A stretch of DNA of 64,000 bases. Source: CALKXV01 sp965228905 (GTDB lineage: Bacteria > Pseudomonadota > Alphaproteobacteria > Rhodobacterales > Rhodobacteraceae). This document shows positions 44,760 through 53,073 of this stretch, piece by piece (position 1 is the stretch's first letter; each line of letters starts with the position of its first letter). The stretch spans positions 186,001 through 250,000 of the forward strand of contig CBDDII010000002.1 of assembly GCA_965228905.1 (NCBI GenBank), in the 5' to 3' direction. A program made the position numbers and the translations under genes. A model generated the notes under the pieces. It had not been told where the DNA came from. It was given only the letters and a program-made list of their open reading frames with translations, and did no database searches.

Positions 44760-45242
44760 TCAGGCGGGTTGCAGCACGAAATGGGCGCTGAGGCTGGTGT
44801 CGCGGGCGCTGGACATGCGCGGGCGCAGGAAGACGGTTTTGAAATCGCCGCTGTCATAGGCAAGGTGGCCGTGGGGCTGGCCCAGGGCCGGAACGATCTG
44901 TGGCATTTCCAGCCGGAACTCGCCCTTGGCGTTGGTCAGGGTTGCGCCGTGACTGTGCGGGTCGCGTTCATGGCCTTCGGTGGTATGTGCCCAGATCTGG
45001 ATGCGCTGATTGGCCAGCGGCGCGCCATCGCCCGCGCGGCGGACCGTGCCCGTCATCCAGAAGCCGCCGCCGCCGATCCGGTCGACGATGGGGGCGCCGG
45101 GGCGATAGTTGTTCGCCCCGCCGCGCATAGAGGGGGTCGGGTCGAGACCGGCGGCGCGGGCGGGCAAAAGGCCGGTCGCCGTGACAAGGGCGGCGGTTCC
45201 GGCAGTCAGAAGCGTGCGTCGTGTGTGCAGGATGCGGGTCAT
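44760..45242 (-). CDS. Tat-exported intradiol-dioxygenase-fold protein
   Basis: A 160-residue protein. The N-terminus HTRRTLLTAGTAALV with a twin Arg, hydrophobic stretch and LPARAAG indicates Tat export. The mature part resembles the intradiol ring-cleavage dioxygenase beta sandwich: FWMTGTVRRAGDGAPLANQR, IQIWAHTTEGHERDPHSHGA and GEFRLEMPQI, then PHGHLAYDSGDF. Whether the iron ligands (two Tyr, two His) are complete cannot be judged by eye; several His and one Tyr are in place. ATG 45242 gives the twin Arg at the expected distance. Substrate unknown. Confidence 0.7.
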   Translation of the reverse strand: MTRILHTRRTLLTAGTAALVTATGLLPARAAGLDPTPSMRGGANNYRPGAPIVDRIGGGGFWMTGTVRRAGDGAPLANQRIQIWAHTTEGHERDPHSHGATLTNAKGEFRLEMPQIVPALGQPHGHLAYDSGDFKTVFLRPRMSSARDTSLSAHFVLQPA

Positions 45243-45346
45243 CGGAATATCCAATCGAACAGTCGCTTTGCCCCTGTTTAGCGCAAGATCGCCCGAAGTT
45301 CATGACACGGCTTCGTGAGGCGGCGGGTTATGGCCCCGAGGGGGCA

Positions 45347-46159
45347 TCATTCGGTTGCGCCGATGTCGTCCAGCGCCTTTTGCAGCGACATGCGGTCGAG
45401 CGCAGCGAAGGGCAGCGAAGTGAAGGCGATGATGCGGTTTCTCAATGCGCCGTAGGCCTGTTGGAAGGCGATGCTTTTTTCCGCGTCAGAGCCTTCGGCC
45501 TTGACCGGATCGACCATGCCCCAATGGGCGCTGATCGGCTGGCCCGGCCAGGGTGGGCATTCTTCGTTGGCGGCCTGGTTGCAGACGGTGAAGACGAAAT
45601 CGAAGTCCAGTGCATCGTCGCCCTGAAATTCAGTCACGTTTTTGGAGCGCAGGGAGGATGTGTCGTAGCCCTTGGAGGTCAGCACATCGAGCGCGAAGGG
45701 GTTGAGTTCGGACCCCGGTGTCGTGCCTGCAGAGTAGGCTTCGAAACGGTCGCCGGCCTCTTTCGTCAGGATCGATTCGGCAAAGATCGAGCGGGCGGAA
45801 TTGCCGGTGCAGAGGAACAGCACCTTGTATTTGTTGGATGTTTTCGGGGCGAGGGGGAGGGTGCCGCAGACCTCGGGGCGGCCACGGCAGCAGTCGATCA
45901 GCAAGTAGTCCAGCGTGTCTTTCATGGATTGGACGTTGGCGGAATAGCGGAGCGAGGTTCCCGCCCGTTCCTGCGTGACAAGATCGGCCTTCATCAGGGC
46001 CGAGACATAGGTGGAAAGCGTGTTGGGTTTCAGGGACAGCGCCGTTGCAATCTCGGTCGCGGGCACCTTGTCGGGGTAGCGGCGCATCAGCAGGCGGAAC
46101 ACCGAGAGGCGTTGCGGGTGGCCGAGGGTGGCGAGGCGGTTTGGTGCACTTGATTCCAT
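45347..46159 (-). CDS. fusion of ArsR-type regulator and low-molecular-weight phosphatase/ArsC domain
   Basis: A 270-residue fusion. N-terminal part (1 to about 95) is a winged helix of the ArsR type: HPQRLSVFRLLMRR, PATEIATALSLKPNTLSTYV and VTQERAGTSLRYSA. C-terminal part (about 112-265) is an arsenate reductase of the phosphatase fold: KVLFLCTGNSARSIFAESIL with the CxxGNSAR P-loop, then YSAGTTPG, and WGMVDPVKA with the Asp. A repressor and reductase in one chain suggests direct coupling of arsenate handling and expression. No arsenite pump is in the window. The start is very near its operator. Confidence 0.88.
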   Translation of the reverse strand: MESSAPNRLATLGHPQRLSVFRLLMRRYPDKVPATEIATALSLKPNTLSTYVSALMKADLVTQERAGTSLRYSANVQSMKDTLDYLLIDCCRGRPEVCGTLPLAPKTSNKYKVLFLCTGNSARSIFAESILTKEAGDRFEAYSAGTTPGSELNPFALDVLTSKGYDTSSLRSKNVTEFQGDDALDFDFVFTVCNQAANEECPPWPGQPISAHWGMVDPVKAEGSDAEKSIAFQQAYGALRNRIIAFTSLPFAALDRMSLQKALDDIGATE

Positions 46160-46180
46160 AATTCATGAATAAGTGAATTA
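46159..46180 (-). promoter_or_regulatory. inverted repeat operator next to the ArsR-ArsC start
   Basis: TAATTCA, eight bases TGAATAAG, then TGAATTA form a 7-bp inverted repeat ending one base from the ATG of the fusion gene (46159). ArsR-family repressors commonly bind 12-2-12-type imperfect repeats of ATTCA-like sequence. It is in the position of a leaderless or short-leader transcript, consistent with tight autorepression. Binding is inferred. Confidence 0.65.
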
Positions 46181-46218
46181 ATAGGGCTTGGCAACAGGTT
46201 TGATGGTGTGTGGTGCGG

Positions 46219-46260
46219 CAAAAGGAAAAGGCGCGGCACCGTTCGGGATGCGGCGCCTTT
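46219..46260 (-). terminator. intrinsic terminator of ileS
   Basis: On the - strand, AAAGGCGC and GCGCCTTT make an 8-bp stem around an 18-base loop that can pair further, followed by TTCCTTTTG. It lies 18 bases after the ileS stop. It may also end readthrough toward the ArsR-ArsC promoter region. Confidence 0.65.
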
Positions 46261-46277
46261 CCGCGTGATTTGGTCGC

Positions 46278-49256
46278 TCAGAGTGCTGGTGTGATCTGGT
46301 CGAGCGCCTCGCTGCAACGCGCACAAGTGCCCGGATGTTTGTGCGAGCCGACGTCGGGCAGAATTTTCCAGCAGCGTTGGCATTTGTCGCCCTCGGCGGT
46401 TTCGAAGACCACGCCGACGCCGTCGGTTTCCGGCAGGCGGAAGGCTTCGGCGGGGGCGGGATCGGCGGTGACCGCGATTGCGCTGGTGATGCAGATGTCG
46501 GCGAAATCGACCGTTTTCAGGGCGGCGATCACGTCCTTGTCTTCGATATGCACGACAGGCGCAGCTTCGAGCGAGGCACCGATCACCTTGTCGCGGCGCT
46601 GTACCTCAAGTGCGGCCGTGACAACGCGGCGGGTGCGGCGGATGCCGGACCATTTGGCGGCGAGCGGTTCGTCCAGCCAGTCGGCGGGGGTGACGGGCAT
46701 GTCGGTCAGGTGGACCGAACTGTTTTCGCCGGGCATGCGTTCGAGCCAGACTTCTTCCATCGTGAAAACAAGGACCGGGGCGAGCCAGGTGGTCAGCCGA
46801 TGGAACAGAAGGTCGAGCACCGTGCGGGTGGCGCGGCGTTCGGGGCTGTTTTCGGCATCGCAGTAGAGTGTGTCCTTGCGGATGTCGAAGTAGAAAGACG
46901 AGAGGTCGGCGTTGGCAAAGTCGAAAACCTCGCGGAAGACGCCCTGGAAGTCGTAGGCGGTGTAGCCTTTCCGGACCTTGTGGTCGACTTCGGCCATGCG
47001 GTGGAGGACCCAGCGTTCCAACTCGGGCATGTCGTCGGGATCGACTTTTTCGTCGTCGGAGAAGCCGGCGAGGTTGCCGAGGACGAAGCGCATGGTGTTG
47101 CGCAAGCGGCGGTAGCTGTCGGCGACGCCTTTCAGGATCTCGGGGCCGATGCGCTGGTCGCCGGTATAGTCGGTTTGCGCGACCCAGAGGCGCAGGATGT
47201 CGGCGCCGTATTGCTTGACCACCTCGTCGGGGACGATGGTGTTGCCGAGGGATTTCGACATCTTGTTGCCCTTTTCGTCCAGCGTGAAGCCGTGGGTCAG
47301 CACGCCGCGATAGGGGGCGCGGCCGTTGGTGCCGCAGGATTGCAGAAGGGACGAGTGGAACCAGCCGCGGTGCTGGTCGGTGCCTTCGAGGTAGAGGTCG
47401 GCGATGCCGTCTTCGGAGCCGTCTTCGCGGTCGCGCAGGACGAAGGCGTGGGTGGAGCCTGAATCGAACCAGACGTCGAGGATGTCGAAGATCTGGTCGT
47501 AGTCGTCGTGGTTGACGTCATTTCCGAGGAAGCGTTCCTTGGCCCCGTCCTTGTACCAGGCGTCGGCGCCTTCGGCCTCGAAGGCTTCGAGAATCCGGGC
47601 GTTGACGGTTTCGTTGCGCAAAAGGAAATCGTCGTCGGTGGGCAGGGCACCTTTCTTGACGAAGCAGGTCAGCGGGACGCCCCAGGCGCGTTGGCGCGAC
47701 AGCACCCAGTCGGGGCGTTGTTCCATCATGGAATAAAGGCGGTTGCGGCCTGACTTGGGCGTCCATTTGACGTTGTCGATCTCGGTCAGGGCGCGTTCGC
47801 GGATGGTTTCGCCGAACTGGTCCTGACCGTCGCCGACGGGTTTGTCGATGGCGGCGAACCATTGAGGGGTGTTGCGGTAGATGATCGGGGCCTTGGAGCG
47901 CCAGCTATGGGGATAGCTGTGCTTGATCTTGCCGCGAGCGAGAAGGCCGCCCACCTCGACCAGCTTGTCGATGACGGCCTTGTTGGCGTCGCCTTCGCCG
48001 CCCTTGCGGGAAAGGATGTACTTGCCGCCGAAGAAGGGCAGGTTTTCGCGGAAGGAGCCATCGTCCATCACGTTGTAGGTGATGACCTCGGCCAACTCGC
48101 CCCGGTCGCGGAAGAGTTCGTATTCTTCCATCCCGTGGGAAGGGGCGCAGTGGACGAAGCCGGTGCCTTCCTCGTCGGTGACGAAGTCGGCCGCAAGGAA
48201 TTTGCGGGGGGCGTCCCATTCGCCTTCGGCGCCTTCGGTGTTGGCGAGGGGGTGCGATAGCTTGAAACCAGCAAGCATATCCGTCGGCACTGGAAGTAGT
48301 CTTTCAAAGCCAATAACTCTTGCTTTGGACATCACGTCCTCGACGAGTTTGTCGGCAAGGATGAACTTGTCGCCCACCTTCGCCCAACACTCATCCGGTG
48401 TTTCCGTGACTTCTACAAGTGTATAGGTGTAGTCGTCACCGAAAACGACGGCCTTGTTGGACGGGATCGTCCAGGGCGTTGTCGTCCAGATCACCACGCT
48501 TGCATCGACAAACTTGGATTTGATGTCGTCAAGGTTGTCTGAATAGCCATTTGCCGCGAGAAGCTCGTCGTCGAAATCACTAACTCTGAACTTCACCCAG
48601 ACCGTGAAACTTTCCTTGTCGTGGTATTCGACCTCGGCCTCGGCCAGTGCGGTCTGTTCGATAGGCGACCACATCACGGGCTTGGAGCCTTGATACAAGG
48701 TGCCGTTCATCAGGAATTTCTGGAATTCCTCGGCGATAACACGCTCGGCGTGGAAATTCATCGTCAGGTAGGGATCGGCCCAGTTGCCGGTGACGCCGAG
48801 GCGCTTGAATTCCTCGCGCTGGATGTCGACCCAACCTTCTGCAAAGGCGCGGCATTCCTGGCGGAATTCGACGACATCCACGTCGTCCTTGTTCTTGCCC
48901 TTTTTTCTGTACTCTTCTTCGATCTTCCATTCGATGGGCAGGCCGTGGCAATCCCAGCCGGGGATATAGCGGGCGTCCTTGCCCATCATCTGTTGGCTGC
49001 GCACCACCATGTCTTTCAGGATCTTGTTCAACCCGTGGCCGATGTGGAGGTGGCCGTTGGCGTAGGGCGGGCCATCGTGGAGCGTGAAGGGCGCACGGCC
49101 CTCTTTTTCGCGCAGGCGGTCATAGACGCCGATGTTCTGCCAGTGTTCCAGCCATGCGGGTTCGCGCTTGGGCAGACCGGCGCGCATGGGAAACTCGGTG
49201 ACGGGCAGTTTCAGGGTGTTCTTATAGTCGGGCGTATTCGGTGTATCGGCACACAT
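46278..49256 (-). CDS. ileS: isoleucine--tRNA ligase
   Basis: Charges tRNA-Ile with isoleucine and edits misactivated valine. 992 residues, class I. The HIGH motif is PYANGHLHIGHGLNK (about 65-79); the KMSKS loop is GNKMSKSLGNTIV near 660; the editing CP1 domain lies between them (TTTPWTIPSNKAVVF). The C-terminal zinc ribbon DKCQRCWKILPDVG and TCARCSEAL is present, the bacterial long form. Start ATG 49256 is followed by family-like FPMRAGLPKREPAW. The gene is unbroken. Confidence 0.98.
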   Translation of the reverse strand: MCADTPNTPDYKNTLKLPVTEFPMRAGLPKREPAWLEHWQNIGVYDRLREKEGRAPFTLHDGPPYANGHLHIGHGLNKILKDMVVRSQQMMGKDARYIPGWDCHGLPIEWKIEEEYRKKGKNKDDVDVVEFRQECRAFAEGWVDIQREEFKRLGVTGNWADPYLTMNFHAERVIAEEFQKFLMNGTLYQGSKPVMWSPIEQTALAEAEVEYHDKESFTVWVKFRVSDFDDELLAANGYSDNLDDIKSKFVDASVVIWTTTPWTIPSNKAVVFGDDYTYTLVEVTETPDECWAKVGDKFILADKLVEDVMSKARVIGFERLLPVPTDMLAGFKLSHPLANTEGAEGEWDAPRKFLAADFVTDEEGTGFVHCAPSHGMEEYELFRDRGELAEVITYNVMDDGSFRENLPFFGGKYILSRKGGEGDANKAVIDKLVEVGGLLARGKIKHSYPHSWRSKAPIIYRNTPQWFAAIDKPVGDGQDQFGETIRERALTEIDNVKWTPKSGRNRLYSMMEQRPDWVLSRQRAWGVPLTCFVKKGALPTDDDFLLRNETVNARILEAFEAEGADAWYKDGAKERFLGNDVNHDDYDQIFDILDVWFDSGSTHAFVLRDREDGSEDGIADLYLEGTDQHRGWFHSSLLQSCGTNGRAPYRGVLTHGFTLDEKGNKMSKSLGNTIVPDEVVKQYGADILRLWVAQTDYTGDQRIGPEILKGVADSYRRLRNTMRFVLGNLAGFSDDEKVDPDDMPELERWVLHRMAEVDHKVRKGYTAYDFQGVFREVFDFANADLSSFYFDIRKDTLYCDAENSPERRATRTVLDLLFHRLTTWLAPVLVFTMEEVWLERMPGENSSVHLTDMPVTPADWLDEPLAAKWSGIRRTRRVVTAALEVQRRDKVIGASLEAAPVVHIEDKDVIAALKTVDFADICITSAIAVTADPAPAEAFRLPETDGVGVVFETAEGDKCQRCWKILPDVGSHKHPGTCARCSEALDQITPAL

Positions 49257-49529
49257 GGAACGTGTCCTTGGAAGTCATGGATGTGTCAGTGAGGGGCGGC
49301 GGAGAAACTCAACGCCATTGTCCCGGCGGCCCATGTCTCAGAGCGCCGGGCCTGTAATTCGAATGATGACGCATATCCGAGTCATTGGGCGCTTATAGGT
49401 CCGCACCCCCAGCAGGACAAGGCGCATTAGAGCGCCTTCATTGATTTCTGAATCAAGGACGTCGCTCTAACTCATTGATTTGCCGCGATGTCCGAGCCGG
49501 AAATCGTTTCCGATTTCCTCGCCATCGCT
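49257..49529. other. 273-bp region between VIT gene and ileS
   Basis: No gene is visible. The half next to ileS holds its presumed promoter and leader. The other half contains a dispersed-type palindromic element (49427-49518), annotated separately. Confidence 0.5.
49427..49518. repeat. compound palindromic repeat element
   Basis: TTAGAGCG (49427-49434) pairs with CGCTCTAA (49463-49470), enclosing TTGATT-TCTG-AATCAA (49441-49456). A second hairpin GGAAATCG-TTTC-CGATTTCC lies at 49499-49518, just before the VIT gene end. Similar TAGAGCG...CGCTCTA elements are common between genes in this group, from memory. Likely a dispersed extragenic repeat. Confidence 0.65.
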
Positions 49530-50240
49530 CTAGACGCGAAATAACGTTCCGGCGAAATAGGCGATTGTGGCCGCTGCCCCGCCGATGGCCAGGGTTTCCA
49601 GCCCCGAGCGCCACCAGGGGGCGAGCGACCATTTGGATTTCGCCGCCCCGATGCCAAAGAAGGTCAGGCCGGTGAGGGTGATCGAGACCTGGAATGGGTT
49701 ATCGAGGCCGAGGATATAGGGCGCGAGGGGGGCCATCCCCGCGACGAGGAAGGCGACGAAGGTTGCGAGGGCCGCGCGAAAGGGGTGCGGGTCGACCGGG
49801 GAGAGCCCGTATTCGTCGACCAGCATCATGTTGATCCAGCTTTCGCGGTCTTTCGCGATGGCCTCGGTCGCGGCGTCCAGCACGTCGCCCTTGAGGCCCT
49901 TTGCGGCGAGGATCGCGCGAAGTTCGGCCTTTTCGCCTTCGGGGACAAGGTTGATGTGGCGTTCCTCGATTGCGCGGATGCGGCGTTTGTCGTCACGCTC
50001 GGCCTTGGTGCCGGAGTAGTTCCCGGCGGCCATGGAAAACCCGTCGGCCAGGACGTTGGCGATGCCAAGGGCGATGATGACGCGGGTTGAGAGATCGGCG
50101 CCGACGACGCCTGCGACAATGGCAAAGGTCGTGACCGCGCCGTCAAGCGCGCCGTAGACCAGATCGCGCAGGTGGTTGGGGCGGGCGGGCGCGTTGATGC
50201 GCGACGCGATGGCGGCGGGATCGTGGCTGTGTTCTTCCAT
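49530..50240 (-). CDS. VIT1/CCC1-family iron/manganese transporter
   Basis: Membrane transporter of the vacuolar iron transporter family, 236 residues. Seen: LRDLVYGALDGAVTTFAIVA and GVVGADLS (first helix, family signature), GIANVLADGFSMAAGNYSGT (second helix), the cytoplasmic metal-binding region KRRIRAIEERHINLVPEGEK with Glu residues, and three C-terminal helices. ATG 50240 (MEEHSHDPA) matches the family start; ATGs at 50276 and 50288 are possible. Probably exports iron or manganese from the cytoplasm; specificity unknown. Confidence 0.9.
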   Translation of the reverse strand: MEEHSHDPAAIASRINAPARPNHLRDLVYGALDGAVTTFAIVAGVVGADLSTRVIIALGIANVLADGFSMAAGNYSGTKAERDDKRRIRAIEERHINLVPEGEKAELRAILAAKGLKGDVLDAATEAIAKDRESWINMMLVDEYGLSPVDPHPFRAALATFVAFLVAGMAPLAPYILGLDNPFQVSITLTGLTFFGIGAAKSKWSLAPWWRSGLETLAIGGAAATIAYFAGTLFRV

Positions 50241-50318
50241 GGGGGCAGGATTGCACGGGGTGCGGTTGTCTTCCATGACATAGGGCAAGGTTTGGTGCCG
50301 GTCTGAGGGTATTTGTGC

Positions 50319-51458
50319 CTATGCGTGGCGCTCGCGTCTGTCCGGGGACGGTCGGGGCGACCCGCGCCGATCACCGGCCTTGGCCTTTTGCCGGTACATG
50401 GCGGCATCCGCGGCCGCGGCGAGCTTTTCGGCCGTTGTGTCGGTGCCAGAGCCAAAGGCAAGGCCGACGGAGGCACCGACCTCAAGCATCTGGCCTTCGT
50501 GGCATACCGGAACCTGCAACTGGTCGCGTAGGGCGCTGGCAAGGGTTTCGACCGCGACTTCGTTCGTGGCGTTGCGGACCAGAACGGCAAATTCATCGCC
50601 GCCAAGACGCGCCACACCCCCCTTGCCAGCGATGTCTTCGATCCGGCGGGCCTGTTCGACAAGAACCGCGTCCCCTGCCTGGTGGCCGTAGCGGTCGTTG
50701 ATCGGTTTGAACCGGTCAAGGTCGATGGCCAGAACCGCGGTTGCCGGATCGAAGCCGAGGGAATCCAGCAGTGCCTCCTTAAAGGCGCGGCGGTTCAAGA
50801 GGCCGGTCAGCGCGTCGTGGCTGGCAAGGAAATCAAGTTGTTTCAACCTTTGTTCGGCCATGTAGCGGGCGTGACCGAAGGCCTTGCGATTGTGTTCCTT
50901 GGATTTCAGCACCTCGACCATGTTGCCGGCCCAGAACAGGCCGATGATGGCAAGGATTGCCTTGTCGGCGGTGGCATAGGGTTGAAACGGGCCGGGATGG
51001 GCCGTTGCCACGCCGATGAGCGTCAGGATGGAGATGCCCATGGCCGTGCCCCAGCCAAGCATTACGATCGAGGAATGCGCGCCGACGATGTGGATTGCCA
51101 TGCCGGTCATCCAGAGGAACCCGGAAAACTGGGCGGCCTGGCTGGGCTGTTGCATCAGGAGCGTGCCGGGAAGGCCGTAGGACACGACGGAGGTGCTGAT
51201 GAGACACACAACGACGGCGGTGCGAAAGTGTCCGATTTCAACACCTTCGCCGGATGTGGCCCGACGCAGGACATGAGTGGAGGTTTCGTAGAACAGGATC
51301 AGCAAGAGGCAGGTCAGCGCGCTTTGCAGACCGGCGTAGAAAGCCAGGGTCGAAAGGATCAGGGTGCTTGTGATGGCGCGTTTGGGCGCATCCCGTCTGG
51401 AGATGACCAAAACGAGGCGGATTTGCACGCTGGCATATTTGAAGGCGTCTGAAATCAC
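50319..51458 (-). CDS. membrane-bound diguanylate cyclase (GGDEF)
   Basis: Makes cyclic di-GMP from GTP. 379 residues: about six hydrophobic helices (1-190) and a C-terminal GGDEF domain with HDALTGLLNRRAF, IDLDRFKPINDRYGH and ARLGGDEFAVL. The catalytic GGDEF is intact. The inhibitory I-site (RxxD five residues before GGDEF) is not there: the equivalent stretch reads AGKGGVARL. GTG 51458 with AGAGGTG five bases upstream is preferred over ATG 51488, which lacks a ribosome site. The input signal is unknown. Confidence 0.88.
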   Translation of the reverse strand: MISDAFKYASVQIRLVLVISRRDAPKRAITSTLILSTLAFYAGLQSALTCLLLILFYETSTHVLRRATSGEGVEIGHFRTAVVVCLISTSVVSYGLPGTLLMQQPSQAAQFSGFLWMTGMAIHIVGAHSSIVMLGWGTAMGISILTLIGVATAHPGPFQPYATADKAILAIIGLFWAGNMVEVLKSKEHNRKAFGHARYMAEQRLKQLDFLASHDALTGLLNRRAFKEALLDSLGFDPATAVLAIDLDRFKPINDRYGHQAGDAVLVEQARRIEDIAGKGGVARLGGDEFAVLVRNATNEVAVETLASALRDQLQVPVCHEGQMLEVGASVGLAFGSGTDTTAEKLAAAADAAMYRQKAKAGDRRGSPRPSPDRRERHA

Positions 51459-51572
51459 GCGGCACCTCTTGCATGCTCCGCGTCGCATATTTGTTTGAAG
51501 GTCGGGTTAACGGGCCTTGTGGCGCTCTGATCCGATGTGGCATTCGTGGCGGGCGAATGACTGGAGGCCTTC

Positions 51573-52454
51573 ATGTTTGACGACCAGAAAAACCGTGCCA
51601 GTGCCTGGTTTCGAGCCTTGCGGGACGAGATCGTTCAGGCGTTCGAGGCTGTCGAGGATGCGCATGAGGGGCCGGGCAGCGATGGCGTTGCGCCGGGCAA
51701 GTTCGAGGTGACCGAGACGAAGCGGGCGTCTGACGATGGGTCGGACGCCGGTGGCGGGTTGATGAGCGTGATGCGCGGTGGTCGCGTGTTCGAAAAGGTC
51801 GGGGTGAACGTCTCGGCGGTTTACGGCACCCTGGGCGAGCGGGCGCAAAAGGCGATGGCGGCGCGGGGCGTGCCGGGGATGGAAAGCGATCCGAGGTTCT
51901 GGGCCAGTGGGATTTCGCTGGTGGCGCATATGCAGAACCCCCATGTTCCAAGCGTTCATATGAACACGCGGATGTTCTGGACGCCGGGGGCCTGGTGGTT
52001 TGGCGGCGGGTCGGATCTGAACCCCTGCATTGAGTATGACGAGGACACGGGCGATTTTCACGGCGTGTTGCAGGCCCATTGCGATGTTCATGGCGCGGAG
52101 ATCTATCCCCGGCTGAAGGCCTGGGCGGACGAATATTTCTTTGTGCCGCACCGGGGCAGGGCGCGGGGCGTCGGGGGGATTTTCTATGACGATTGGAACA
52201 CCGGCGACTGGGAGGCGGATTTCGCTTTTACCCAGGACGTGGGCCGCGCATTTTCCAAGGCTTACCTGCCGCTGGTCGAGCGGCGGCGGAACACGGAATG
52301 GAGCGCGGTGGACAAGAACACACAGCTTGTCCACCGGGGGCTTTATGCGGAATACAACCTTGTTTACGACCGGGGCACCAAGTTCGGGCTTGAGACCGGA
52401 CACAATGCCGATGCGGTGCTGATGAGCCTGCCGCCGTTGGCCAAGTGGGTGTGA
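51573..52454 (+). CDS. hemF: aerobic coproporphyrinogen III oxidase
   Basis: Oxygen-dependent decarboxylation of coproporphyrinogen III in heme and chlorophyll synthesis. 293 residues. Family blocks: GGGLMSVMRGGRVFEKVGVN, VPSVHMNTRMFWT, WWFGGGSDLNPC, VGGIFYDDWNTGDW and the C-terminal EYNLVYDRGTKFGL. Starts at ATG 51573 after GGAGG. Divergent from the diguanylate cyclase. Confidence 0.97.
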   Translation: MFDDQKNRASAWFRALRDEIVQAFEAVEDAHEGPGSDGVAPGKFEVTETKRASDDGSDAGGGLMSVMRGGRVFEKVGVNVSAVYGTLGERAQKAMAARGVPGMESDPRFWASGISLVAHMQNPHVPSVHMNTRMFWTPGAWWFGGGSDLNPCIEYDEDTGDFHGVLQAHCDVHGAEIYPRLKAWADEYFFVPHRGRARGVGGIFYDDWNTGDWEADFAFTQDVGRAFSKAYLPLVERRRNTEWSAVDKNTQLVHRGLYAEYNLVYDRGTKFGLETGHNADAVLMSLPPLAKWV

Positions 52455-52493
52455 CGCGACAATCCGGTTCGCACCCACGTAACGGGATGTTGC

Positions 52494-52548
52494 CCCGGAC
52501 TTGATCCGGGGCCTCTCTTGCGAGTCGAGGTCCCGGATCAAGTCCGGG
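52494..52548. repeat. 17-bp perfect inverted repeat (long hairpin)
   Basis: CCCGGACTTGATCCGGG (52494-52510) and CCCGGATCAAGTCCGGG (52532-52548) are exact inverted repeats around a 21-base centre; allowing one G-U pair the arms extend to 22 bases. Each arm is itself nearly palindromic. It lies between convergent hemF and the next gene and may act as a two-way terminator. The sequence type is frequent in alphaproteobacteria, from memory. Confidence 0.8.
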
Positions 52549-52579
52549 ACAGCAGGCACGTGCGAAAGGGCGAAACGAC

Positions 52580-52993
52580 CTAACTGGTGCGGGTCAGCCC
52601 ATAGGCGACCGCGCCAATTCCGAGGAAACAGCCGAGCCAGTACGTCGCGACCTTTACGCGGCTGTGACGGCGACGGGGTGTCTCGGCCACCTTGACAGGC
52701 TCTGCCGCCTCGGGTTCGGCCTGGGCTGTTGCGGGGGCTTCCGCTTCGTTCGCGGCGCGTTCGGCGTCGTCTGCTATGATCCGGCGCAGTTCTTCGCGCA
52801 AACCGTCGTGGGACGGTTCCAGGATCTTCGGCGTTTCGACGGACACATTTTCCATGAAATCCTCGCGACCAATTCGTGCTTCGGCGCGGCGCGCCCTCGC
52901 GACTGCGATCTGATTGGCCAGACCGCGTTGACGTTCCGGCCGGAGTTCAACTGTGCCTTTGGCCATCGGCCCGGCATCCTTGTCACCACGCAT
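52580..52993 (-). CDS. hypothetical protein with C-terminal membrane helix
   Basis: A 137-residue protein with no recognised domain. ATG 52993 has GGGGGAAC upstream and gives MRGDKDAGPMAKGTVELRPE; a longer frame to 53077 is unlikely. A helical charged region (LANQIAVARARRAEARIG, DGLREELRRIIADDAERAAN) is followed by an Ala/Glu/Pro linker, basic PRRRHSRVK and a single helix YWLGCFLGIGAVAYGLT at the end. Probably a tail-anchored inner-membrane protein. Function unknown. Confidence 0.6.
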   Translation of the reverse strand: MRGDKDAGPMAKGTVELRPERQRGLANQIAVARARRAEARIGREDFMENVSVETPKILEPSHDGLREELRRIIADDAERAANEAEAPATAQAEPEAAEPVKVAETPRRRHSRVKVATYWLGCFLGIGAVAYGLTRTS

Positions 52994-53073
52994 ATTGTTC
53001 CCCCAAACAATTACGGGCGTCACGATAAGTGACTTCGGGGAAATCCCCAAGGAAACGAGCCGTTTACGTTTCG

